From positions 1 to 64,000 of the forward strand of contig JADNYV010000039.1 in assembly GCA_015501055.1 (NCBI GenBank): DNA of 64,000 nt. Direction: 5' to 3'. The notes below the pieces were generated by a model. That model ran no database searches. It was not told the origin of the DNA and was given only the letters and a program-made list of their open reading frames with translations. Below, one piece after another: positions 31,328-42,186 of this stretch (position 1 is its first letter; each line of letters starts with the position of its first letter). The position numbers were made by a program, and so were the translations under genes. The DNA is from Mucidula mucida (taxonomy: Eukaryota > Basidiomycota > Agaricomycetes > Agaricales > Physalacriaceae).

Positions 31328-33499
31328 TGGGCGAGTGTAGGATTTATGGTTCTTGTGATGGGGCTTGAATTCCGTTTCTTCTCTGATCGAGATGTTTTTA
31401 CAGAGTGACTGTGTATCTTGACGGGTTCTGTATGCTTGGATCCAGACAATTCGCCGTAACCCGACTTATCCTTCTTCTTTCCAGAGGAAGGTGTGGCAAT
31501 GTTCTCGATTAATTCAAGCAGCTCGGCTTGCTGCTTAATATCGCTGTATGACGAGATCTCTGGATTGAGCTTTTCTCGCCAAAGTCCTTGCTGTAAGTTC
31601 CAGACCACAGCTTGTGAACCTTCTCATGTTCGTCCATCAGGCCGACCATATTGAACAGTTCACGCAGTTCTCCAGTATACTGGCGAACTGTCTTGTCATT
31701 CTGAAAACTTCGCCGTAACTTTTGTCGTTGGTCGAGACGAAACGTCAATGGGAAACAGTAATTGTATAGTTCAATAAAGAACTGTTTCAACCGCCAAGCC
31801 TTTGGGTCGTCTGAGACGGAAGACATGTAGAAGTCGTGCGCAGTGCCAGACAAGTACCGCGAGAGTTTCAACACGTGACTGCTTTTCGGCACACGGCCGT
31901 CTCGCACATACGCGGTTCCATCAGTAATGAACTTCATAAAAGATCGCAAGTCAGCTGCACGTTATATTTCTCCGGCGAATCAGGCTTCAGCAACGATTTC
32001 TGATGCTTTTTCGAGGACTTCTTTGACCGTTTCTTTGACCTCTTTGAGCCTTTGCCATGCCGTTTGGACTTGTGCTTCCTGCCTTTGCCGGAACTCGAGC
32101 TTGAACTCGAGCTCGACAACAAGTTACTACTGCTGGAAGTGGACAAGTCAGATTCCTCAGAGTCTGAACTACTACTAGAGTCTGAGCTTGAGGAGTCAGA
32201 ACTTGAAGATGAGGAGCTCGAACTAGAGCTGGGATCCGACTCGGATTCAGCCTTAGATTTCTTACGGCTAGATCTTAATTTCAACGCCTTAGCCAGATAA
32301 CTGTTTGGCGCAATCTGATCGACGGGTTTGGACGACATGCCGGCTTTGGGACTAGCTTGTGCCTTGCTTGCTTGTTGTTTCTTGCCACAACGATCAGGAC
32401 GATCATGGACCAAATCTCGGATATGATTTTCCATAAGATCTGTCATGGGCTCAGATGAGGCTCTCCTTGATTTCTTCTTGGATCTCTCCGGAGTAGCAGG
32501 ACAACTTTCATCATCTGCCGACCCATCTGACTGAGGTTCCTTCTCTACAGGGACAGAAGTCTTAGCTTTCTTGCTTTTCTTCTTTTCCTGCTTCTTCTCA
32601 GATTTCTCCGGACTAGCAGGGCGACTTTCGTTCTCTGCTGATTGGTTATTGGACTTCTTCTCGATGGGAGCAGCACGAGCTGATTTGGCTTGCTTATCCT
32701 CTTCTTGCTTCTTCAGCTTAAAGTGTGTGAGCGCGATTCCTTGCGCGTCCTCGTCAAGTTCCTCCGGTTTAAGACCGGCATTTCCCCAGTTACGGGGATC
32801 GACTGCTTTGCCCTTGTTCTTAGATGGGCCTGGTTCAGCTAGGATTTCCTCAGCTGACTCTTCGGATTCCGATCCAGACGTCTCTGGTTCGGTGGAAATG
32901 TGAACAACTTTGCTGCGTCGTTCAATGGTCTGTTTCTCAGCCTTAGACATTTGGTCTTCGGCTTCACGGATGGCGGTTTCTTGTTCCGCACTCAGCCTGC
33001 TGTTATTTGGACTGGATTCCAGAACAGCAAATCTATTAGTTGTATTCAACCGTGAGATACCAGAGCTCTCAGAGTCAGAGCTCCGCAAGCTTCTACTGCC
33101 ACAACGTCTTCCTCGGACTGACGTCCAAGGAACGCCTTCATCATCAGATTGGGTGTGTCCATCATAATTGAAGGACAGTTCTGTCATCTCGGAAAGCGAG
33201 AACGACGATTGAGCCTGAGAGGCCTCCTGTGACTCGTCCTTTCGGTGGTCATCAGGGGTGCTCGGAACTAGGACATCCTCTCGTTCATAGAGAGGACGTC
33301 CCTGTCCGGGTTGGATTCGAGCGGGGAGGCTCTCCTCCTTTAGCGAGTCCGGAGCCTGTTCCTGGGAGTTGTTGTTCATAGATTCCAGGGTAGCGACGGC
33401 GGCGGTACCCTCAGGTATGCTGGCTGATTCGATGGCGGCAGTAGTGGTGATAGACTTCCGGTAGCGAGTGTTGTAACCGTGGGCAGATTGCAACGACAT
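31297..33499 (-). CDS. gag: Gypsy Gag (capsid region), three frames
   Basis: The start is MSLQSAHGYNTRYRKS at 33499. The N-terminal ~500 residues are disordered: charged, with a poly-serine/aspartate region (codons near 32110-32240) then a lysine/serine basic tract (GKGRKHKSKRHGKGSKRSKK). The capsid homology follows in the next frame (31949-31509): FMKFITDGTAYVRDGRVPKS, YLSGTAHDFYMSSVSDD, FFIELYNYCFPLTFRL and RQYTGELRELFNMVGLMDEH. Then QQGLWREKLNPEISSYSD lies in a third frame. These are the conserved blocks of basidiomycete Gypsy Gag. The shift at about 31960 is explained by one missing G. Confidence 0.82.
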
Positions 33500-33670
33500 C
33501 GATGTATTAATAGTAAGCTTTAAAGGTTCAGTAGATAAAGGAAAACAGAATAATGTAAAAGAAAATAGCCACCAAGAGGAAGTCCAAGTTGATCAGACTC
33601 GGGGAATCCGTCGAAGGGATGTGTAGACTAGAGGTGTAGTCGAAAGATTACTCTCGACCACTCAAAAATA

Positions 33671-34021
33671 TGTGGGGGATTCGTGACAGTTACGATCCTT
33701 CCACACGTGGTTGTTTGTTCAGGTTAGTTCTCGAGAGAGGATTCGAGCGATGCTGAGTGGGATATTGAGTAGATTTCAAAAGGGTTGTTTTTACATACGA
33801 TGCGAACAGTGCTAATTAACTAGTCCGGCGCACTGCCCGCATGAGTAAGTACGAGTCATACAAATTCCAAATCAAGTAAGCTACCACGTAGCGTACTTGT
33901 GTCCATAAGGTGTCCAAGAGGATTGGGGATTGGTTCAAAAAGGTGGCAAACGTGTCCATAGGATGAGCGGCTATGTCCGCAGATAAAATAGAAAGATAGG
34001 AAAAATCACGCGCCCGTTACA
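33671..34021 (-). repeat. 5' LTR of the Gypsy element
   Basis: 351 bp, paired with 21958-22308 and followed by the CAGTG duplication at 34022-34026. Confidence 0.92.
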
Positions 34022-34773
34022 CAGTGGTGCATTTTGAGACCTTGTTTGGTTTCAAAACTTGCTTCGCATCCTTGACATTCAGAAGCACTGCAAAAACAAT
34101 CAACATTGACACAAGTAAAAGTTGATACAAGAATGCACAGTCCATCTACTTCGTTGCCAATATCGTGAACAGCCAGGTGCATTTTCAGGCCGCGAGCATT
34201 GTGGAGGGTGTCTCTGCACCCGATCCGAGGACAAACAAGAGATTCTCTCTGCAAGGCGCCGCATTTGGTCATTTCAGAGATTGCCTCTTTGCGCTAGGAG
34301 TATTCAGTAAGCAGAAAGCGCAAAGGACGAAATAATAAACTCACAGCATTGGCGAGTATTTGTTCGCAGGCTGGGTCATGCCTAAGTTGCGGGCCTTTGT
34401 CCTCAAAAAGCGTGATGAACTCCGTATATTTGTCTGAGCCCACGAGGGTAGCGCCTTTGCTGGATGTGAGAGAGTTGTTGCTGATACGCGATGAAGACAC
34501 TGCGCGATGCGGCACAATGATGGTCAATTTCTTCCGATATCTAGCGGCGATTTCCTGAGCTGGAGACGCAACGGACACATTGCAGGTCTGTCGAGACGCC
34601 GGAAGACTGGGACAATGAAACTCCCAAGTACTAGCTGCGTCTTTCTCATTGCAGACAGCGGTCGAGAAGACGTTGAAGTCGGCGGGGAAGATGATGCCAT
34701 TGCGCTTTTTTGGCGACGCCGAGCTCGGCTCTTTGTTCATGAAATTGTGAACGAGCGCGCCTAGAGAGACCAT
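34022..34773 (-). pseudogene. C2H2 zinc-finger protein, 5' part, split by the Gypsy element
   Basis: Exon 1 (34773 to about 34346) starts MVSLGALVHNFMNKEPSSAS. A GT-AG intron (about 34296-34345) leads to RKEAISEMTKCGALQRESLV. The finger CPRIGCRDTLHNARGLKMHLAVH and a second finger CQGCEASFETKQGLKMHHCH follow, the second just reaching the insertion point. Zinc fingers of this kind bind nucleic acid, so a regulatory role is likely but unproven. An optional small intron (about 34087-34152) removes a linker. The 3' end lies beyond the retroelement at 21957-21751. Confidence 0.75.
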
Positions 34774-35722
34774 TATAGATAGAAGATGAGTAAGCGTAAG
34801 GTATGTGTGATGGGCGACGGGCTGAAAGAGTCTGGCGCGAAGAGAGGGTTAAAGCCTTTATATATATCAGCACAACGCGTTGCGGGACAATGCGCGTGAT
34901 CCATTGTTGAGCGAGTCCACTAATTGAGTAGATTGGATTGTTGCCTTATTAGGAAGACAATGCAAGGTTGGTTAATATGTCATTGTACTACTAGGGCCAC
35001 CGGATCCGGTTGAACCGTGTGGCCACAGACGCACAATGGAATTTGTCTGTGGAGAGATTAGTGGTTAATTCCAAGACCTTCATTAATTGCATACTTCACT
35101 TTGCAACATCCTGGGAGAACTCACGCGCACGAGACACGATAAATCGAACACGATCGGAGACGTCATTGTTCCGTACTTCAAGGAGAGTGGCGCAAAGAGG
35201 CGCGGAAAACGGCGGCTTGTCTCGCTTTGATCACACCTGTATTCATTGAGTAGACATTTGCTTAAACATCGATGACAAGCCTATAAGGAGAGCTGTGCAA
35301 TGGTTGAGCACGGCATGGTACGGTCATCAAAGTAGAGACCAGCCATTGACAGGATTGCCGATCACTTTTCTATCATTGATATGCACTTACCTTGCCCATC
35401 CATGTGGTGCTCAGACCTCTGTTTGTGTGCTAGCTAGAGGCTTTCAGCACCAACTCAACCTTGAAGCCAACCGACCGAGTGCAACATCGCGTCATTGAAG
35501 ATTTTAGCCGTTGACTGATGAAGTCGACAGCGCGTCTCATGTGCGTCCTTCCAACATGTACATCAAGATTGTCACAACATTGTTATCGTGCTTGCAGCTT
35601 TTATTGACAGTGGAATGGGCCGGAAGGATGCAGAGTGGTTGAAGAGATGATTGGATTGGTACTTGATGAACTAATGTTTATAGGTAACTGGTACAGCATT
35701 TGCATCTCGTCCTCTTAGAATA
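34774..35722. other. Intergenic stretch
   Basis: No ORF with family motifs or splice support. Upstream region of the zinc-finger gene. Confidence 0.5.
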
Positions 35723-36136
35723 TCAGACCCGCTCATATGCAAGAGCGGTGCCGCTGGGGTAAAGGCCGCATATGTCGTAGAGCATAGCGCGATAAGAGTG
35801 CACGTCCGCGGAGCCGGGAGAATCCACAATGTTTGACACATGACCGATGGGGACTGTCGGTGTCTCGTTGGAGGGGGGGGGAATGGATGGTAACAGATAT
35901 GTCACTGTGAGGCTATCATTGTCATCTACATTTGGACAAGAGGCGCGCGCGAGCGCGTACTGAATCGGCCGGAAAACATCGTACAAACTAACTGCCGAGA
36001 AGACCCGAGAGTTTAACAGCTTCTTGGGCGGAAGCCGAAAAGACCAGCTTACTCTATCGTCGACGGACGGAGTTTGTGACTGCTTGCCATCGAAACTTTC
36101 GGGGGGGCCTTCTAAAGTTATCGAACGGTCGTTCAA
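35723..36136 (-). CDS. Hypothetical protein, truncated by duplication breakpoint
   Basis: A 137-codon frame beginning MNDRSITLEGPPESFDGKQS and ending SGTALAYERV. Its first ~25 codons lie in the duplicated block (36062 onward) and recur at 45926-46000; the rest is unique here. The middle reads SVSLYDVFRPIQYALA-like and PNVDDNDSLTVTYLL, which looks folded, but I recognise no family. The gene may be cut by the duplication boundary. Confidence 0.4.
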   Translation of the reverse strand: MNDRSITLEGPPESFDGKQSQTPSVDDRVSWSFRLPPKKLLNSRVFSAVSLYDVFRPIQYALARASCPNVDDNDSLTVTYLLPSIPPPSNETPTVPIGHVSNIVDSPGSADVHSYRAMLYDICGLYPSGTALAYERV

Positions 36137-36150
36137 ACGTTCACTTTCTA

Positions 36151-36394
36151 CTGTAGCGTTTCAACCGCAAATTCACATAACGGGTCACGGAGGTCTTTGA
36201 AGTGAAGCTATATATACATCATAACGGGTCACGGACCACTTTGGTCAGGCACGAGCCTCCAAATAAGGAAATTTCAGGTCCCGCTAGAAGCGGAACTGTC
36301 CAAAAAAGGCAATTTAAGGGTCTGTGAAGCTGTTCGCTGTAACTTCAGACCATAATGGGTCACAGGCTGTGAATTTACGGTCGAAACGCTACAG
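36151..36394. mobile_element. 244-bp MITE, TA target site (copy 1)
   Basis: Inverted termini CTGTAGCGTTTC[A/G]ACCG are flanked by TA on both sides. The same locus in block B (TA at 46013-46014) lacks it exactly, which defines the ends and the TA duplication. TA duplication suggests mobilisation by a Tc1/mariner-type transposase. No coding capacity. Confidence 0.9.
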
Positions 36395-36879
36395 TATTCT
36401 GGACAAAATTTTGCAATCCGATTGCAAGATGGACACATGTAGTCGGTGAACTGTCAAAAGAGACGGGTACATGATGGAACATGGATGACTGTCGGTATTA
36501 AAAGAAACACAGTCATGAGGCGGTCGCATGTAAGGATCGTCCAGCTTCGTTGTTGCCATTCAAAAAGAAACACAGTCATGAGGCGGTCGCATGTAAGGAT
36601 CGTCCAGCTTCGTTGTTGCCATTCAAAATTGGCTGCACGGCCAAATCCTGCAGAATCGATTGAGCATCGCCGGGCGCAGAACTGTCATGATAGCTGGCCC
36701 CGACCGAAGCCCCGTTCCCTTTCACTCATTACGCTATGTGGACGATTCTTAATATATGATGAGTTTAAACTTGAAGTTGGAGAGCTCCAAAAGCACAAAC
36801 ATGATCGCCTACCCTAGAAGAACCCTCAGATCGTCCTCATGGCCCTCATGCAGTGTCAACGTTTCAATGCTTATATTGA

Positions 36880-37480
36880 CTCGCCAAGTACCCATAAGAA
36901 TGTCCTATAGAAGAAGCGCGGTGAACTGGAAAACGAGCTGTCAGGCCTAAGCGCGATGCGAAACAAGTAAGACAAGCAGGACCTACACGATAGTAAGGTC
37001 AACCAGTGAGCCACACGTCTCACCCTTCGCGTGATGATAACTTGAGAAGTGTGATCAGCTCTTACCTGTTTCCCGACTTCTTTTGAAGAACAACAGTGGT
37101 AACATCGCTTCGCTGAACTATCCGGTGGGTGGCAGGTCCAAAACGCTCTATTAGCGAACATGAAAGCTTCCGTGACAAGTAAGGCTGACAAGGCGCGTAC
37201 TCAATGTGATGAAGATTCTATCCTCCGCGTGTGGAACGTTAGTACACCCGGGCCCGGAACCACTCTGGCGTCGGATGACGAGAATAGTTCACCGAAAGTA
37301 GACGAACCATTCAGATCCAAGGCAGTTTATGGAGGGTATGAAGTGAAGCGGTGCTATGTCTTGCTGTTTTCCAATAAGGTAAGTCAAGCGAATCCTACTG
37401 ATCCGTCAATTCATATTGGTTCCAACAACAAACGTCGTCTTCAGACCAAACCTGTTGCTAATGATTAGGAGATCGGTGCT
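36880..37480 (-). pseudogene. UNC93-like transporter remnant (block A)
   Basis: Minus-strand sequence matches parts of the gene at 38062-40639: the segment VAHWLTLLSCRSCLSYLFRI corresponds to VSHWLTLLSCRSCLCQSFRI near 39180-39240. The distal part (37270-37470) resembles the 40000-40270 region with large internal deletions. Nucleotide similarity extends through intron sequence, so it is a genomic duplicate and not a retrocopy. There is no full reading frame. Confidence 0.65.
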
Positions 37481-38061
37481 CGCGTCCTATCTTTCCTTCC
37501 GCCGCCCACGCTCCAACTAGAAGAATTCTCATTCTAACTGAAGCTTTTTACGTGGCGGAGTCGCAATCTCCCCAGCATCTTAACTTCTTGGGGTTTCGCC
37601 GTAAGCGGGATGCTCTCAGATGCCCTATGTGATTGAAAGCCTCATACGATTACGGTTCCGCAAATGACCAGTAGCAGCCTTTCCTTTGATGTGGTGGGTG
37701 ACGAAGCATACGGAGGAAGCAATCTCAATGAAGGAGCTCGAGCTAAATTCAAAAAAAAAATCGTCATACCTGCCATTATCACCGCACACACGGAACAGGC
37801 GCACACGCGTTTACAGGTTTCGCTATGGGCTCGCCGACTCTCCTGAACAGCGTGAACGTCAACTTTCAAGCACAGGATTCTGCTCCAAACTCGAGTCGGC
37901 ATCAGATAGCCTTCTTTGTAGTGCCGAGGTGCGACTTCCAAAAAATGATTTGCACCCAGAACTTCCACAGAATCGCACTCGGCGCGTAGTTCAAACTTCG
38001 CGACATATCTGCAATAGCTCTGTACACCAGTCGAAGGACACTCTATTCCCGTACCATGCAT

Positions 38062-40639
38062 CTACACATGTAACTCTCTCGTCGTCGTATCCGGAACTTC
38101 TTGCTTTTCTGCTTCCAGACTGACAGACGACGAGTCGCTCGCATTGAGATCAAGCGGAGTTTCATCTGCTCCTCTTGTCAGCAATAGCGCCACCAAAAAG
38201 TAAACACTCACCAATCCGTCGAACCACCAGCCAAGCAGGAATAACCGCTACCGCCCAAACAACAAAGTTCACCCCAACAGCAACAGTGAGCTGAAATGAT
38301 CATCAATAAATGCAACAATGGATGGGTATATTGAACCCTCACAGGCGCTTTAGTCGAGCTGATGCCAGCTATGACAGACATCAATGACAGTTTCAAGCGA
38401 CGAAGGACCGATGATACGTACAGGCAACAGCACCTCCAGCTGCCTCGACGGCTCTGACAATACTGGTATACCTAACGACCTCTTCTGGCGCTTCAGCGAG
38501 GTAGCTAACCATCCAATAACAGTAGCTTCAAATCCATTGAGCATTCATAAAGCCACAGAGTAATGCATTCTCGCTCACTTATAGACCAACGCGCTAGATA
38601 AAAGGTTAATGAGGCATTCAAAGAATACTTGATAGATAGCAGGACGTACAAGTTCACTTGCATGATGATGTACAACGCCCATCCTCGCCCGAAGCCTCCA
38701 TCAACCCAATACAAAGCTCGGCGGGTTTCTGGTATACCCAACCTGTACAACCGTCGCCCAGATCCAGCTGCCGCCCGCAAGCGCCATCATGAAAATGTAC
38801 GAATACCGCGCACGCTCGTTGACAGTGAATCGTCGCCAATCCAGGAAGGTCTGAGACAGCTTTAGAATCCTGACACATGACGGGGGTTTGCGCGGGATAA
38901 CATACTCCAAAGAAGAAATTGGCGGTGATCTGGGCGAATGCAGAGACTAGGGACGCTAGAGCACGAGATCGCACGCTATAGAACACATGAATCGTATGAC
39001 GAGAAGAAGAAGAAAAACACGAGTATTATGCACCTGAAGTACAGCGATAGGTATGAGCCAGCCCAGGACTACATGTCAAATTAGCCAAGTTTTAGTTCTC
39101 AGCTGAAAACATACCAATAAGAATGTCCCATAGAAGAAGAGCGGCAAACTAGAAAACAATCAGGAAGGTCGAAGCACGATGCGAAACGACTGACACAAGC
39201 AGGACCTACACGATAGTAAGGTTAACCAGTGCGACACAAAGGAAGAGGGAACTCTCACCCTTCGTGTTATGGACAACTTGAGAAGCGTAATCAACTCTTC
39301 CTTATCGCCTCGCTTCTTCTGAAGAACGACCTTGATTCCATCGCTTCGCTGAACCTTATCCGGCGGGCTCAAGAGAAGAGCAATGGCAGGTCCAAGACAT
39401 TCTATCGGCGAACGTGTCAGCATACGTGATAACAAAGGCCAACAAGACGCGTACGAAGTGCCACAAAAACTATATACGTCTGCGTGCTGAACGTTAGTAC
39501 ACCACTCCGGCATTGAATGACAAACAAGAATCGTTCACCTTCCAGTTTAGTTTACCTGTCGTCTTGCCTGAGTAGTCTGAACAAACCAATGTAAGACGAC
39601 GAAGTGGCAGATGAAGCTGGGAACGCTTACTCAGACCAAGATTAATCGCACCGCCCAAGATGGCACCCGAGTTCCTATAGGCTAGCCACATGCTCAAGTA
39701 ACGGCCACGCCTGTGAGGCTCAGGATCTGAAGAATGTGGTCAGCGGCAGCATGATACACGCAGAGAAATCTCGTACACTACGAACAATCAGTATGCTGTA
39801 CGACCCGAGGACGATACGCCACTTACCCCAATCATGATCGCGCCTTCACTTTTAACGCGTCGCGACTTTAGAGACTAGTTCCGATAGAAAGTGGAACGAA
39901 GACTCACGCCGCCCAGAAGAGACCTAAGAGGATGCGTCAGATGGCTCCCGTTGTTTCAAGGAAGGAATTGTACCAGCGGAAAGACCGCAACAAGCTGACC
40001 CAAAGTAGACGAACCATTCGGTTCCAAACCTAAAGCAGTTTAGGTATGAAGTGAAGCGCGCTTGCTATGCCTACCTGTTGTTTTGATACAGAGAAGCCGA
40101 GTAAATCCTGTTGATTGTTTAGTTCATACGGAACGCTTTGAAGGGAGATCGAAACGTACGCGCTATGATTGTCGAGTTAGAGCTCCACGTGACCTCAATA
40201 TGTCAACAGTTACTCACTAGCCTGTGGTCCCAACGACGAACGTCGTCTTCAAACCGAACCTGTTGCTGAACATGCCTACGAAAGTCATCAGCACAAAGAT
40301 TAGGAAAACAAAGACTTTACGCGTACTTGCAAAGAAACAGACGGCAAACATGAGCATGTCAAGAATGACATTCCCGGCCATAACCAAATACGGCGTCTGA
40401 GCGCCTCCAGCTGGAAAGACACGTAGAGTCAACGCGATAGATCACTGAACCAGGCAAATGCGCGCACCCCCGGTTGATGCCAAGGCATTGTAGAGTCCTG
40501 GCGCGACAAAGGCCGCAATGCCGACGATAGTCAAGTTGAAGAACGTGGTCCTGTACTGTACCGAAAAAACAAGTTTAGCTTGAAATAAACCGACGAGCAA
40601 GACGCGTACCCAGATCCGCTTATTTTCCATAGAGGGCAT
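38062..40639 (-). CDS. UNC93-like MFS-type membrane transporter, intron-rich
   Basis: Starts MPSMENKRIW at 40639, intron, then YRTTFFNLTIVGIAAFVAPG and LYNALASTGGA. Exons continue through GNVILDMLMFAVCFFAS, GMFSNRFGLKTTFVVGTTG, MWLAYRNSGAILGGAINLGL, LGPAIALLLSPPDKVQRSDG, VRSRALASLVSAFAQITANF, ERARYSYIFMMALAGGSWIW, GGFGRGWALYIIMQVNLY and LTVAVGVNFVVWAVAVIPAW. The tail ends with an acidic DETPLDLNASDSSS stretch and a stop at 38062. About 11-12 helices are expected. The pattern is that of fungal UNC93-like proteins of the major facilitator superfamily; substrate unknown. Not every splice was resolved, so frame integrity in the middle is unconfirmed. Decayed copies flank it on both sides. Confidence 0.75.
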
Positions 40640-40867
40640 AGGGAAGAGAGACGACCGATATACATGTCCATGGTCGGTTTTGAAGAGCCTTTCGGCCGCC
40701 GTGCGAGTTTACAAAACTAGTAGAGAATGGCGGCATCATGTTGCGATGCTATGATCGAGATAAAATGTTTACGTCAGGATGCTCTTATCTCGAAAGCACG
40801 GAATACATGGTCGATGTCGCGATATTATCGAGCCCTTCATGGTAGAATATAAGTTCCTCGGCAGGAC

Positions 40868-42186
40868 ATGGGAGGCAAATTTTACCTACCTGTTTTTGAG
40901 GACCCGACGGACGTTATTGCCATGTCGCCATTGACGCCGATATCCGCCAGTTTCCAGCGTACGTTACCTTCCCCACCATTCTCAGAGACATTGTTGTTTC
41001 CTGGAATATACGGTCCACCAACCGAACACGATGATTCTTTGGATGACATCCCGACCGGCAGCGAGTTCAAGGCACTTCTCAAAGCCCACGGCGGAGCAGT
41101 GGTATTCCGAGGATTCGGTGTGGAGACAGCGGAGGCCTTCAGTCGCTTTGGATTCGCTACCAAAGTCGGACCACCGCACGATGAAGTCGGCCGGCCACCA
41201 ATGCGCACCGTACGTGCCTTATATACACCACCCGACGTGATCTGGTGAATATTGTTTAGATTTATGCAGAGAACGTTGTTACGGCGAATGAGGGACCACC
41301 GACAGCGCCCATCTGGCACCACAATGAATACGGTAAGTTGCCGACCCATTATCAATCCGATTTCACTCACCATTGCGTAGGTTGGTCCACCGTACATCCC
41401 GCGTACTTGTCGTTTTTCTGTCTGGTCACACCAACCTCTGGTGGAGAAACGCCACTCAACTCTGGTGTAGAGTTGCTTCATCGCTTAAGCGAGGAAGTAC
41501 CCGAGTTTGTCGCGGAGCTCAAGAAACGCGGAGTCCTCTATGCATACCGATACACCAAGGACACGGTCAAGACATCGAATTCAGGGGCGTCCGTCATTGC
41601 CGCGTACGGGAAGTTTGTGGTCCCAGACGACTCGCCCGAAGTTATGCGACAAAAGGTGGAGGAGCAGGTACGGCGTCACTCGCTCCGTTTCGAGTGGCAC
41701 GAGAACGGTGACTTGACGGTTTGGCACCGTGTACCTAGTGCGTCGCGAAATCTTCGCGCACCGCTGTACGCTAACATATTGTAAGTTATCCGAACACATC
41801 ATGCCACCGGCCTACCTGTCTTCTTTGGAAACTTGATATCAGCCTATGGACGATCGAAGCATCACAAAGCGCTGGAACCACCATTTCTAGGAGACGATGG
41901 TGGGTACCATCCACTACCAGCCTACGGAGACGGCGGCGTCATCCCTGTGGAGTGGATGGAGATTGCAGATCGGATTGTTCACGAGACGAGGGCTTTGGTC
42001 AAGTGGGAGAAGGGCGACGTGGTCTTCTTCGACGTGAGTTATCTTCTTTTACGCGCGTTTTTGACAATGACAATTCAACAGAACCATGCTGTGCAACATG
42101 CTCGGGAACCGTGGACGGGAGAGAGGAAAGTATTGGCAAGTTTATGGGACGGGGAAAAGTTCCCGGACAAGTCGCCTTGGGTCTAG
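40868..42186 (+). CDS. TauD/TfdA-family Fe(II)/2-oxoglutarate dioxygenase with an in-frame stop
   Basis: Exons 40868-41212, about 41261-41333, 41382-42033 and 42082-42186 join by GT-AG introns. The N-terminal part has GGAVVFRGFGVETAEAFSRF. The metal site begins at IWHHNEYG (H-x-E/D type), followed by WSTVHPAYLSFFCLVTP and TSGGETPL. The distal histidine and arginine are in NHAVQHAREPWTGERKVLAS. This is the taurine-catabolism dioxygenase fold, oxidising small molecules with 2-oxoglutarate; the substrate cannot be read from sequence. A TAA at 41782-41784 interrupts APLYANIL*VIRTHHATGLPVFFGN in the same frame, and no intron of matching phase removes it. As read, the distal His/Arg would be lost. 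Confidence 0.78.

Larger units (their letters stand above)
21958..34021 (-). mobile_element. Gypsy/chromovirus-like LTR retrotransposon
   Basis: 351-bp LTRs at 21958-22308 and 33671-34021 are flanked by the 5-bp duplication CAGTG (21953-21957 and 34022-34026). Reading on the minus strand the order is Gag, zinc knuckle, protease, reverse transcriptase, RNase H, integrase and a chromo-like C-terminus, which is the Ty3/Gypsy order. The LTRs have identical length and differ at about nine positions, eight of them transitions. The coding region has at least five frame breaks and a nested hAT element, so it is no longer autonomous. Confidence 0.92.
36062..37520. repeat. Segmental duplication block A (partner 45926-47041)
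   Basis: About 98% identical by eye to 45926-47041 in the same orientation. It differs by a 244-bp MITE present only here, by a 63-bp tandem duplication (36501-36563 and 36564-36626) present only here, and by a few small indels. It contains remnants of a UNC93-like gene. Confidence 0.88.

Noticed and set aside
32052..32300. Poly-Glu/Leu plus-strand ORF as an acidic nuclear protein
   Set aside because: It is antisense to the poly-serine tract of Gag, and the retroelement frame explains it.
29862..33167. Plus-strand Ser/Leu-rich ORFs opposite the Gypsy gag
   Set aside because: They are the complement of the acidic and serine-rich Gag codons (poly-S/E reading), not independent genes.
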